Shown in pieces: positions 46,310-54,624 of a DNA stretch of 64,000 nt. The first letter of the stretch is position 1. The number at the start of each line of letters is the position of its first letter. The notes under the pieces are model-generated. The model worked only from the letters and a program-made list of their open reading frames with translations, had not been told where the DNA came from and made no database searches. The stretch is from Hyphomicrobium sp. 12-62-95. Lineage in GTDB: Bacteria > Pseudomonadota > Alphaproteobacteria > Rhizobiales > Hyphomicrobiaceae. Made by a program: the position numbers and the translations under genes. The stretch lies in NCBI GenBank assembly GCA_002279935.1, contig NCCZ01000001.1, forward strand, positions 1 through 64,000, given 5' to 3'.

Positions 46310-48463
46310 CTAGCCGGAAATGCGAGAGAAATCAGCCACATTGAGGGTGGCGGCGCGAATTTCTGAGAGCAGTTTCAGGCGGTTTTGCCGGAGGGCTGGA
46401 TCGGACACGTTGACAGTGACCTTCTCGAAAAATGCGTCGACCGGGGCGCGCAGTTCGGCCAGGGCGTTCATGGCGCCGGTGAAGTTTTCGACCGCGATGG
46501 CCGCATTGGTGTCGAACTTGGCCTTGGCGATGGCGGACGCGAGCGCGCGTTCGGCGGGTTCGGCCAGGAGGTCGCCCTCGGGTTCGCCGGAGAAGGTGGT
46601 CTTGTCCTTCTTTTCCTCGATTGAGAGGATGTTGGAGGCGCGCTTTACGCCGGCCAGCAGATTGGCGCCGTCGTCGGTGGCCAGGAAGGCGCCGAGGGCC
46701 TCGACGCGTTTGACGATGAGGGCGAGGTCGTCCCCAGGCAGAGCAAAAACGCTGTCCAAAAGGTCGTGTTGTGCGCCCTTTTCTCTGAGTTGGACTTTAA
46801 GGCGCTCTTGGAGGAACTCGCGCAGCTTCAATCCTGTAAATGCGTCATAGGCATTCTTCACCGTAGATCTGAGGTCTTCGCCTTCGACAGCCCAAGCTTC
46901 GACACCTTGCCGGACAACTTTATTTTTCTGGTCAAGGTATCCCTGAATACCGGTCGCCATAGCATCTGCCATTCGAACCCGCAGATCATTCTCGAGAATG
47001 ATGCGGATGATGCCGAGGGCGGCGCGGCGGAGTTGGTAGGGGTCGCCGGAGCCAGTGGGCTTTTCGCCGATGGCCCAGAAGCCGACGAGGGTGTCGAGTT
47101 TGTCGGCGAGTGCGACGGCAATCGCGACGCTGTCGCCGTCTTCTTCTTTCGGGACCACGTCGGTGGGGCCCTTGGGCTTGTAGTGGAGTTCGATGGCGCG
47201 CGCGATGTCGGCCTTGGTGCCGGCCTTTTCGGCGTAATAGCGGCCCATGAGACCTTGCAGTTCGGGGAATTCGCCGACCATGCCGGAGACGAGATCGGCC
47301 TTGGCAAGCTGCGCCGCGCGGCGGGCATCTTCCGGCACGGCGTCAACGGCACCGGCAATTTGGGATGCCAGTTCCGCGATGCGTTCGACGCGGTCTTTTT
47401 GGGTGCCGAGCTTTTCGTGGAAGGTGATGCCGGCCAGTTCGTTCGCCATCACATCGAGCAGCTTGTTGAGGTCCTGATCCCAGAAGAACTTCGCATCCGA
47501 CAGGCGCGCGCGGATGACCTTTTCGTTGCCGGAGACGATCTGCTGCCCGCCGTCGGTGGCGGTGAGGTTTGAGACGAGGATGAACTTGTTGGCGAGCTTC
47601 TTGGTCTTGGGGTCGCGAACGGAGAAGCACTTCTGGTGTTGCTTCATGGAGGTGGTCAACACCTCGCCGGGGACCTCGAGGAAGTCCTTGTCGAACGATC
47701 CCATGAGGACGACGGGCCATTCGGTGAGGCCAGCGTTTTCGGCGACGAGTGCGTCGTCTTCCACCAACTGGAGTTTGGCGGCTTTGGCGGCGGCGTGGGC
47801 TTGCTCGCTGATCGTCGCCATGCGGGCGGCGGGGTCGAGCATGACCTTATGGGCGGTCAGCTGGGTGACGTAATCGTCGAAGGACTTTACTTTGAAGGCT
47901 GAGTTGCCATGGAAGCGGTGGCCGCGCGTGGAGGCTCCGCTGGCGATGCCGGCGATCTCGAAGGGGACGACCTTGCCATCGAGTAGGCAGATGATGGAGT
48001 GCAGCGGGCGGACCCACTGGAAGGTGCCGGAGCCCCACCGCATGGATTTGGGCCAGGGGAATTTGGCGAGGATGGCGGGGATCAATTCGGCTGCGATGTC
48101 GGCTGCCTTGCGGCCGGGCTTGTCGATGCGGGCGACGTAGTAGTCGCCTTTCTTCTCGTCTTTGACGATTTCGGCGTCTGCGATGGAGGCGAGGCCGGCG
48201 GCCTTGAGGAAGCCGGCGAGGGCCTGTTCGGGGGCGCCGACGCGCGGGCCTTTGCGCTCCTCGGAAATGGCGGGCGACATAGCGGGCAGGCCGTCGATCA
48301 CGAGGGCGAGGCGGCGCGGGGTGGAGTAGGCGCGGGCGGTCGCAAACGTTAGGCCGGCGGCGGTGATGCCGTCCGTGACGAGGCGCTTCAGGTCCTCGCT
48401 GGCGCGCACCTGCATGCGGGCCGGAATTTCCTCGGAGAAGAGTTCGATCAGCAGTTCGGACAT
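46310..48463 (-). CDS. glyS: glycyl-tRNA synthetase beta subunit
   Basis: Beta subunit of the tetrameric (alpha2-beta2) glycyl-tRNA synthetase, 717 residues. The MSELLIELFSEEIPARMQ opening, the KSMRWGSG...FQWVRPLHSI block near 135-160, the MKQHQKCF motif and the HD-type Gly-rich region (GEFPELQGLMGRYYA) are all typical. The alpha subunit gene (glyQ), usually directly upstream, is not next to it; a small membrane protein gene is there instead. Confidence 0.97.
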   Translation of the reverse strand: MSELLIELFSEEIPARMQVRASEDLKRLVTDGITAAGLTFATARAYSTPRRLALVIDGLPAMSPAISEERKGPRVGAPEQALAGFLKAAGLASIADAEIVKDEKKGDYYVARIDKPGRKAADIAAELIPAILAKFPWPKSMRWGSGTFQWVRPLHSIICLLDGKVVPFEIAGIASGASTRGHRFHGNSAFKVKSFDDYVTQLTAHKVMLDPAARMATISEQAHAAAKAAKLQLVEDDALVAENAGLTEWPVVLMGSFDKDFLEVPGEVLTTSMKQHQKCFSVRDPKTKKLANKFILVSNLTATDGGQQIVSGNEKVIRARLSDAKFFWDQDLNKLLDVMANELAGITFHEKLGTQKDRVERIAELASQIAGAVDAVPEDARRAAQLAKADLVSGMVGEFPELQGLMGRYYAEKAGTKADIARAIELHYKPKGPTDVVPKEEDGDSVAIAVALADKLDTLVGFWAIGEKPTGSGDPYQLRRAALGIIRIILENDLRVRMADAMATGIQGYLDQKNKVVRQGVEAWAVEGEDLRSTVKNAYDAFTGLKLREFLQERLKVQLREKGAQHDLLDSVFALPGDDLALIVKRVEALGAFLATDDGANLLAGVKRASNILSIEEKKDKTTFSGEPEGDLLAEPAERALASAIAKAKFDTNAAIAVENFTGAMNALAELRAPVDAFFEKVTVNVSDPALRQNRLKLLSEIRAATLNVADFSRISG

Positions 48464-48557
48464 GAGTTCTCAGCGTCTAAAGGGACCGCGTGCCCCGTCT
48501 CATTAGGCGAGGACCCCTTAGGCGGCAAGCTTTGGCTGAGCGCCGATCGGACCCAGG

Positions 48558-48800
48558 TCAGGGCGTCGCGGGGGCGGGGGCTGCGGGTTCGGCGGCTTTT
48601 TCGGTGGTGGCTTGGCCGATGAGGTCGAGAATTTGCGTGCCGATATCGTCGGCGGCGCCCGTGGTGACGAGGTAGCCGATGCCGACGGCGCAGAGGACGG
48701 CGTAGAACAGGAAGACCGCGCCGTTGCGGCGCAGGATCAAGAGGCCGAGCAGAAGAAGCGGCAGGGCGAGCGCGAGCACGCCGGCGATCGTCGGTGTCAT
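48558..48800 (-). CDS. small two-helix membrane protein
   Basis: An 80-residue protein with two membrane helices (about 4-24 and 28-48), then a short soluble segment and an Ala/Pro-rich tail. No family was recognised. GGGGAGGA lies about seven bases upstream of ATG 48800. It is upstream of glyS on the same strand (94 bases), where a small membrane protein is not expected, so it may be an operon partner by position only. Confidence 0.6.
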   Translation of the reverse strand: MTPTIAGVLALALPLLLLGLLILRRNGAVFLFYAVLCAVGIGYLVTTGAADDIGTQILDLIGQATTEKAAEPAAPAPATP

Positions 48801-48906
48801 TAGATGGTCCTCCCCTAGCGGCCGCGCTTTTGGCGCGCGTGCCGTTGCGCCCTTCTAAGGGGTTTGGCGGGAGGCGGCAAACGGCATCGATGAGTAGAAG
48901 TGGCCG

Positions 48907-49737
48907 TCAGGGCGCTGTTGCAGGCGCGGCGGGGGCCTTCGAGCCGTTTTCGGGGATCGAGCCCGTTGTCACGCTGGACGGCGCCGCGGTGGTGCCGACC
49001 TTGGCGAGACCCGAATTGCGGTCAAGGATGCCGAACCACTTGTCCTGCGGCAGGAGGCGTTCGTTGAGGCCGGCCCAGAGATTGCGCGAGGACAGCCCCA
49101 CCGTGAACGTCTTGGTCGGCGGTGTGATGCTCAGGACAGCGACGGTGGCGGCGAGCATGCCGAGCGAGGCATAGGGGTAGCGCCGATCGAACAGTTTGAG
49201 CGCGGTGCCAAAGGAGGCCTTGACGCGCGTGTCCATGACGTCGACGGAGTAGAGTTCGTCGAGGATCAGGTGGGTGATGAAACCGAGGAAGAGGAAGGCG
49301 CCGGCGAGCCAGGCGACGCCCTCGTGGCGGCCGAGGACGTAGTAAAAGACGACGGCGGTGGCGCCGGCCGAGAAGACGGCGGCGAGGATGGAGTGCCAGA
49401 TGCCGCGGTGGATGGCCAAGTGGTGGAACGCGGTGTGGAGGCCGTAGCGGAACAGCACGAGGGTGCCGAGCCAGAGGATCCAGAGTTCCGCAATCGAGAA
49501 TTTGGTGGCGAAGGAGAAGAGGACCGCGAAGGAGAAGAAGATGCCGAGGCCGGAGAACATGGCCTTGCTGGGGCGGGAATCCTTCAGATCGATATCGGGC
49601 AGAACGGAGCCCAAGACGCCGGCCATTGTCACGGCAATGAGGTTTTCCGGCGCGATGACGTCGGCGGCGAGTGTGAGGGTGGCCAGTGCGCCAGAGACGA
49701 CGGTGCCGACGGCAATATGCGTTGTGAAATTGGCCAT
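48907..49737 (-). CDS. YdjM-like membrane-bound metal-dependent hydrolase
   Basis: A 276-residue integral membrane protein. N-terminal His/Asp residues (TTHIAVG and LPDIDLKDS) and a HRGIWHSI segment near residue 105 match the YdjM/DUF457 family (LexA-regulated inner membrane hydrolase), with about six helices and a soluble C-terminal tail. These proteins are predicted phosphatases or hydrolases, function unproven. ATG 49737 has GAGGGGA upstream. It is divergent from the cation pump. Confidence 0.85.
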   Translation of the reverse strand: MANFTTHIAVGTVVSGALATLTLAADVIAPENLIAVTMAGVLGSVLPDIDLKDSRPSKAMFSGLGIFFSFAVLFSFATKFSIAELWILWLGTLVLFRYGLHTAFHHLAIHRGIWHSILAAVFSAGATAVVFYYVLGRHEGVAWLAGAFLFLGFITHLILDELYSVDVMDTRVKASFGTALKLFDRRYPYASLGMLAATVAVLSITPPTKTFTVGLSSRNLWAGLNERLLPQDKWFGILDRNSGLAKVGTTAAPSSVTTGSIPENGSKAPAAPATAP

Positions 49738-49907
49738 GGTCGTCCCCTCATAAAATGTCCTCAGAGTTCGGAACAGATTCGTGGGGGCAGAGCGAGGCTG
49801 TGGCCGCGATGGGGTGTGGAAAAGGGCTGTGGGTATAATCCTGGCTTGGCGGTTTCGGCCCGCCGTGCCACACGGGCCTGGATGAGCAAAGAGCCGGTTA
49901 CAGGACG

Positions 49908-50837
49908 ATGAGCGGATTGCACGATAGCGCGCATGCGCATGGGAATGGTCTTGTCGGCCGCACCGCGATCGTCACGATCATCGTGGCGCTGGTGGTGATG
50001 GGGCTCAAGTATCTGGCCTACTGGAAGACCGGGAGTGCGGCGCTCTACTCGGATGCTCTGGAAAGCATTGTGAACGTCGTGACGGCGGTGGCGGCGCTCG
50101 TTGCCGTGCGCGTGAGTGCGCGGCCGCCGGACCGCAATCATCCGTTTGGGCATCACAAGGCGGAGTTTTTCTCGGCCGTGCTCGAGGGTGTGCTGATCGT
50201 GATCGCGGCGGTTCTGATTTTTCAGGAGGCGTATCAGGCGCTGCTCAATCCACGGACGCTCACGGAGCCGGCGGAGGGTCTGGCGATCAACGCGCTGGCG
50301 GCGGCGATCAATGCGGGGTGGGCGGGGTTTCTGATCTCGCGCGGACGGTTGTGGAAGTCGCCGGCTCTGGTGGCCGGCGGATGGCACATTATTACCGATG
50401 TGGCGACGTCTATTGGTGTCCTCATCGGACTTCTCCTCGCGCTGTGGACGGGCATCATGCTGCTCGACCCGCTGCTAGCGGCGTTCGTTGGCGTGAACAT
50501 TCTTTGGGCGGGCTACAAGATCATTTCGAGTTCAATGTCGTCGCTAATGGACGAAGCCGCGAGCCCTGCCGATCAAGCGGAGATCCGGGCGGCGATTACC
50601 GAGTGCGGCGAGGGGGCCATCCAGGCGCACGATATCCGCACGCGGCATGCGGGAAGGGTGACGTTTATCGAGTTTCATCTTGTGGTGCCGGGAGAGATGT
50701 CGGTTTTGGAATCGCATGGCATTTGCGACCGGATCGAAGCGGCGCTGAAGGCGCGCATTCCGGGATCGCAGATCGTTATTCATGTTGAACCGGATTTTAA
50801 GGCTAAGGACAAAGGCGCGGTACCGGTGGGCGCCTAA
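49908..50837 (+). CDS. cation diffusion facilitator family transporter
   Basis: Zinc/iron/manganese efflux antiporter of the CDF family, 309 residues: six membrane helices followed by a cytoplasmic C-terminal domain with the usual ferredoxin-like fold. The metal site residues visible are Asp49 and Ser53 (DALES) in helix 2 and His160 and Asp164 (HxxxD) in helix 5; the helix 2 motif lacks the second Asp of FieF, so metal preference may differ. AGGA precedes ATG 49908. Confidence 0.93.
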   Translation: MSGLHDSAHAHGNGLVGRTAIVTIIVALVVMGLKYLAYWKTGSAALYSDALESIVNVVTAVAALVAVRVSARPPDRNHPFGHHKAEFFSAVLEGVLIVIAAVLIFQEAYQALLNPRTLTEPAEGLAINALAAAINAGWAGFLISRGRLWKSPALVAGGWHIITDVATSIGVLIGLLLALWTGIMLLDPLLAAFVGVNILWAGYKIISSSMSSLMDEAASPADQAEIRAAITECGEGAIQAHDIRTRHAGRVTFIEFHLVVPGEMSVLESHGICDRIEAALKARIPGSQIVIHVEPDFKAKDKGAVPVGA

Positions 50838-50856
50838 GGGGGCTACAGGAATTTGG

Positions 50857-50896
50857 CCGGACTGTTCCCTTTGGTACAGCCGGGCTTCTTTTTTCG
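50857..50896 (+). terminator. terminator after the cation pump gene
   Basis: CCGGACTGT (50857-50865) pairs with ACAGCCGG (50876-50883) with one bulged base, and a T-rich tract CTTCTTTTTTCG follows. It lies 20 bases after the stop codon, so it fits as the rho-independent end of the transporter transcript. Confidence 0.55.
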
Positions 50897-50943
50897 TTCT
50901 ATAGTTGTTGGCAGTGTCTTTCCTTTTCGCGTGGGAGTGCGTC

Positions 50944-51999
50944 ATGCGCCGCCTGACTGCTGCTGCCGTTGCTTTTTCGCTTTGTCCTGGATTGGTCGTG
51001 GGGCCCGTTTTTGCCGCCGGGGGTGACCCTATCGGCGCAACCTTGTCCGTCGTCGATATTGTGACGGCTGCTTACAACCGCGACACGCGCACACTCGGGA
51101 CCGGCGACGATGTCCGGCAGAACGAACTCATCGACGTCAGCAAGGATGGTTCGACGGAACTGAAGCTCAACGACGACACCAAGCTGGCGCTGGGCCCGGG
51201 TGCGAAAATGCTTCTCGATAAATTCGTTTACGACCCCGACAAGGCGGCGGGCGATATCAGCGTCGATCTGGTCGAGGGTGCGTTCCGGTTCATGACCGGC
51301 AAGGCGAAGAAGCCGAGTTATGTCGTGAAGGTGCCGCGCGCGTCGATCACCGTGCGCGGGACAATCTTTGATGTGTTTGTGAAGACGGATGTTGGCAGCT
51401 GGCTGTTGCTGCACGAAGGCGCTGTCACGGTGTGCGATGAACGCGGCCGGTGCCGCGATCTGGATGAGGCGGGCAAGCTTATTCGCATCACGACAGCTGG
51501 CGACATCGAGGAGCCGGCGCACTGGAACAAGGTTGAGAAGTCTGGTTTGCCGCCGCTCGATACGTCGTTTCCGTTTGTGGCCAAGCCGCCAAAGATCGAT
51601 CCGGAGCCGGTGTTTACGCCGGATGACCTGATCAAGCTGGGCGCATTGGGGCCGGCGATCCTACCGCCGCGCAAGGTGAAGGACGATCCGCCGCCGCGCC
51701 GGACGAAGAAGCCGAAGACCGAGCAGGCGGACGATAAGCCGTCGAAAAAGCGCAAGACCGAGCAGGCCGAGGACAAGCCCTCGAAAAAGAAGCCGGTGAA
51801 AGTGGCCGTGCCGGTGAAGCCGAAGAAGCCGAAGCCGACGAAGCGGGCGAGCAACGACAATGCAGCGGCTAAAGCTGCGCTTGGGATCGCAATTGGAGTT
51901 GGGATCGGGATTGGTATCGGCAAGATTGGCGGTGGTGGTGGCGGCAAGAGCGGCGGAGGCCGGATGCCGGGGTCCGGGCCGAAGTATAAGCCGAACTGA
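50944..51999 (+). CDS. FecR-domain exported protein
   Basis: A 351-residue protein with a signal peptide ending near VFA-AG, then a FecR domain (about 35-165: TGDDVRQNELIDVSKDGSTEL, LALGPGAKMLLDKF, and VVKVPRASITVRGTIFDVFV with the characteristic RGT). The middle is lysine/proline rich with a repeated TEQA-DKPSKK block (about 255-285), followed by a glycine-zipper tail. Not a sigma-regulator pair in context; the convergent neighbour is a CHASE2 adenylate cyclase, a known genomic association. GGGAG is six bases before ATG 50944. Confidence 0.85.
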   Translation: MRRLTAAAVAFSLCPGLVVGPVFAAGGDPIGATLSVVDIVTAAYNRDTRTLGTGDDVRQNELIDVSKDGSTELKLNDDTKLALGPGAKMLLDKFVYDPDKAAGDISVDLVEGAFRFMTGKAKKPSYVVKVPRASITVRGTIFDVFVKTDVGSWLLLHEGAVTVCDERGRCRDLDEAGKLIRITTAGDIEEPAHWNKVEKSGLPPLDTSFPFVAKPPKIDPEPVFTPDDLIKLGALGPAILPPRKVKDDPPPRRTKKPKTEQADDKPSKKRKTEQAEDKPSKKKPVKVAVPVKPKKPKPTKRASNDNAAAKAALGIAIGVGIGIGIGKIGGGGGGKSGGGRMPGSGPKYKPN

Positions 52000-52011
52000 G
52001 CGCTAGCAGGA

Positions 52012-54183
52012 TTAGAGCGGAAGGCGGTCGCCGGTGGTCTCAAGGAGCGCGGCGGCGGCCGGGACATTCAACGATTGGGCAGCGATGATGTGTCGGTGGG
52101 CGGCCAGGGTGTCGCCCGCCGCCATCGCTTTGGCGTAGGCCGATAGGTGGGTTTGCAAGTTGCTCCAGCGGCTGTCGGCGGCCAGCGTCTCATCCCCTAT
52201 GAGGGCGAAAAGCTTTTCGCTGCGGTCCTTGCCACGGATCGCGGCGGTGCCGATTTCGATGAGGGCGAAGCCTGAGGCGGAGGCGGCGGTCTGCTCGCCG
52301 ATGATGATGGGGACGCCGTATATCTTGGTCATTTCTTCGAGGCGTGAGGCGGTGTTCACGACATCGCCCAGGACCGAATAATCGAAGCGCTGCGGCGAGC
52401 CGACGTTGCCGACAACGCATGCTCCCGTGTTGAGGCCGATGCCGAGGCGGACGGGTTCGGCCGTCTCGGCGCGGGCACCGTTGCGGGCGACGATGGAGCG
52501 CTGCATGGCGAGTGCGGTGCGACAGGCCTGGCGGGCGTGGTCAGCGTCGGAGAGCGGCGCGTTCCAGAAGGCCATGACGGCGTCGCCCATGAATTTGTCG
52601 ATGGTGCCGCGATGGGCGAGGATCTCATCGGCGAGCGGCGTGAAGAGCGTGTTGACGAAGCGGACGAGGTGTTCCGCGTCCATGCCTTCGGAAAGGCGGG
52701 AGAAGCCGCGCACGTCGGCGAAGAGGAGTGTGACGTCGCGGGTTTCGCCGCCGAGTTTGAGGCGACCTGGTTCTTGGGCCAATTCTTCGACGACGGCGGG
52801 GGAGACGTAGTAGCCGAAGGCGGAGCGGATGCGGGCGCGGTCGGCTTCGGAGCGGACGTAGCTTGTCAGCGAGCCGACGAGATAGACCGCGATGAGGGCG
52901 AGTGCGGGATAGACGGGATCAATCAGCAGGCCGTTGCGGTAGGCGAGCCAGGAGAGGGCGACGACGGCTGTGATGGCGACGAGGGTGAGAATGGCGGCGG
53001 CCACCGCGCCGGAGGTGGCGATATAGCGGGCGACGGTTTGCGATTGGGAAATAAGGGCCGCGGAGAGAAGGCCTGCGACGAGGAGGAAGAACAATTCGGC
53101 ACCGGTGGCCCAGGCGGGGCGGACGAGGTGGTCGCCGGAGAGCATCTGTTCGAGAGCTTGGGCGTGGACTTCGACGCCGGGAACGGCGGCGGCGAGTGGT
53201 GTAGTGCGCAGGTCCATGAGGCCGGTGGCGCTGGCGCCGATGAAAATGAAACGGCTTTCGATTTCGGATTTGTCGATCTTTCCGGCGAGGAGATCGCGGG
53301 CGGAGAGTGTGCGGCGCGGATCGTAGGGTGAGAATTTCAGCCAGAGTTCGCCCTGGGCATCGGTGGGGAGAAGGGCTTCGCCGACGCGGATACTGTCGAT
53401 GCCGGTCTGTTCGCCGAAAGAGAGGATGCCGCTGGCGCCGGACGAGCGGACGAGGATCGTTGTCGTTGCGCCTTGCGCGATGCGGATCGTTTCGAGGGAG
53501 AGCGAGGGGTAAAGCTTGCCGCCCGCGCTGATGAGCAACGGTACGCGGCGAATGACTTGATCGGTTTCGGGCAGCCAGTTGACGGCGCCGAGGCCGGTGG
53601 CTGCTTCCGCGAGTGCGGGCAGTGGGCCGACGCCGCCTTCGAAGGACGGCACGAAAAGCTTGGGATCGTCGCCAGCGGTTGCGAAGGGCGCGCGGGCGTC
53701 GGGGAGTTGTCGTGTGATCGCGCGGTCGGCGGACAGTCCCATGACAACGGGGACTTTGGCCACGGCCGTGGCGAGGACGGTATCGTTCGAGGGCAGGTTT
53801 GCTGCTTTTTGGCCGAGGGGTTCAAGGCCGGGGACTGTGGAGAGTTCCTTGGCGATGTTGGCCGCGTTCCAGCGGTCGGGTTCGGCGAGGATCAGGTCGA
53901 CCGTGATGGTGCGGGCGCCGGCCTCGCGCAGGCGGTCGATGATCTCGGCGAGGCGGGTGCGCGGCCACGGCCATTGGCCGAATTCGGCGAGCGCGGCTTC
54001 ATCTATGTCGAGAACGCGGACCGGGAAGGTTTCATCGGGCGCGCGGGGGCTGGCGGTCAGCATGCTGTCGAAGACGGCGAGGCGCATGCGGGCGACGGGC
54101 GCGGGGTCGAAAATGCGCAGGGCAAGGGCGGCGGCGAGCACCGCACCCATGAGAACGACATACAACGGTTGGCGCTGCTTCAC
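52012..54183 (-). CDS. CHASE2-domain class III adenylate/guanylate cyclase
   Basis: A 723-residue membrane cyclase. A signal-like helix (1-22) leads into a periplasmic CHASE2 domain (about 30-345), three membrane helices (about 360-440), then the class III catalytic domain (about 480-640): metal-binding Asp in LLFADVRGFS, substrate Lys and Asp in TIDKFMGDAVMAFW, and transition-state residues in LGDVVNTASRLE. It is predicted to make cyclic AMP in response to an envelope signal. Its stop is 12 bases from the end of the convergent FecR gene. GTG start. Confidence 0.93.
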   Translation of the reverse strand: MKQRQPLYVVLMGAVLAAALALRIFDPAPVARMRLAVFDSMLTASPRAPDETFPVRVLDIDEAALAEFGQWPWPRTRLAEIIDRLREAGARTITVDLILAEPDRWNAANIAKELSTVPGLEPLGQKAANLPSNDTVLATAVAKVPVVMGLSADRAITRQLPDARAPFATAGDDPKLFVPSFEGGVGPLPALAEAATGLGAVNWLPETDQVIRRVPLLISAGGKLYPSLSLETIRIAQGATTTILVRSSGASGILSFGEQTGIDSIRVGEALLPTDAQGELWLKFSPYDPRRTLSARDLLAGKIDKSEIESRFIFIGASATGLMDLRTTPLAAAVPGVEVHAQALEQMLSGDHLVRPAWATGAELFFLLVAGLLSAALISQSQTVARYIATSGAVAAAILTLVAITAVVALSWLAYRNGLLIDPVYPALALIAVYLVGSLTSYVRSEADRARIRSAFGYYVSPAVVEELAQEPGRLKLGGETRDVTLLFADVRGFSRLSEGMDAEHLVRFVNTLFTPLADEILAHRGTIDKFMGDAVMAFWNAPLSDADHARQACRTALAMQRSIVARNGARAETAEPVRLGIGLNTGACVVGNVGSPQRFDYSVLGDVVNTASRLEEMTKIYGVPIIIGEQTAASASGFALIEIGTAAIRGKDRSEKLFALIGDETLAADSRWSNLQTHLSAYAKAMAAGDTLAAHRHIIAAQSLNVPAAAALLETTGDRLPL

Positions 54184-54624
54184 GTGATCGTTTCCCCCGC
54201 GCGGGCCAGCATCGTAGCGCTTTCATTGATGAGTCCGCCAGTTGTGAGGTTATCCACAGCCGGCGATAGACTCGCTTGGAATGTAACGCATGGGTGTCAC
54301 GTTCTCCTGGCATCTGCGCGATGCGGATGGCCGGAAAATGTAGTGTGCGTCGTGTGTGCGTGTTGGAGTACCAGCTGATCCGAGTTCGTAGAATGCCTCG
54401 TCCTGACAGTGCTGCGTAACCTCGACGGGGCCGGATGGCCGGGCGGACCTTGCAGAAAGGTCCGCCCGGCTTCGTTTTTATACGATAGTGCCGCTGCAAC
54501 GCTGCAGGTGACCGCGCCGCCCGAACCATGTATAGGGGGCCTGCGCTGCCGGGATTTTGTCTGACGCCCTCCATCAGGGCCGTGTCCGCCCGGCTGTAAC
54601 TCCAATTCAGCGACGAGGCGGGAC
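54184..54624. other. intergenic region upstream of prfC with an orphan terminator
   Basis: About 440 bases between the cyclase start (minus) and prfC (plus). A strong plus-strand terminator at 54438-54480 has no plus-strand gene before it. The longest candidate peptide near the middle (17 codons from 54290) has no ribosome binding site. A small RNA or a leader of prfC would explain the terminator. Confidence 0.5.
54438..54480 (+). terminator. strong rho-independent terminator
   Basis: A perfect 14-base-pair stem (arms 54438-54451 and 54457-54470) with a five-base loop, followed by TTCGTTTTTA. It is 145 bases before the prfC start and no plus-strand coding sequence precedes it. Confidence 0.85.

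Noticed and set aside
54290..54343. A 17-codon peptide before the orphan terminator
   Set aside because: No Shine-Dalgarno and no run of regulatory codons; not good enough as a leader peptide.
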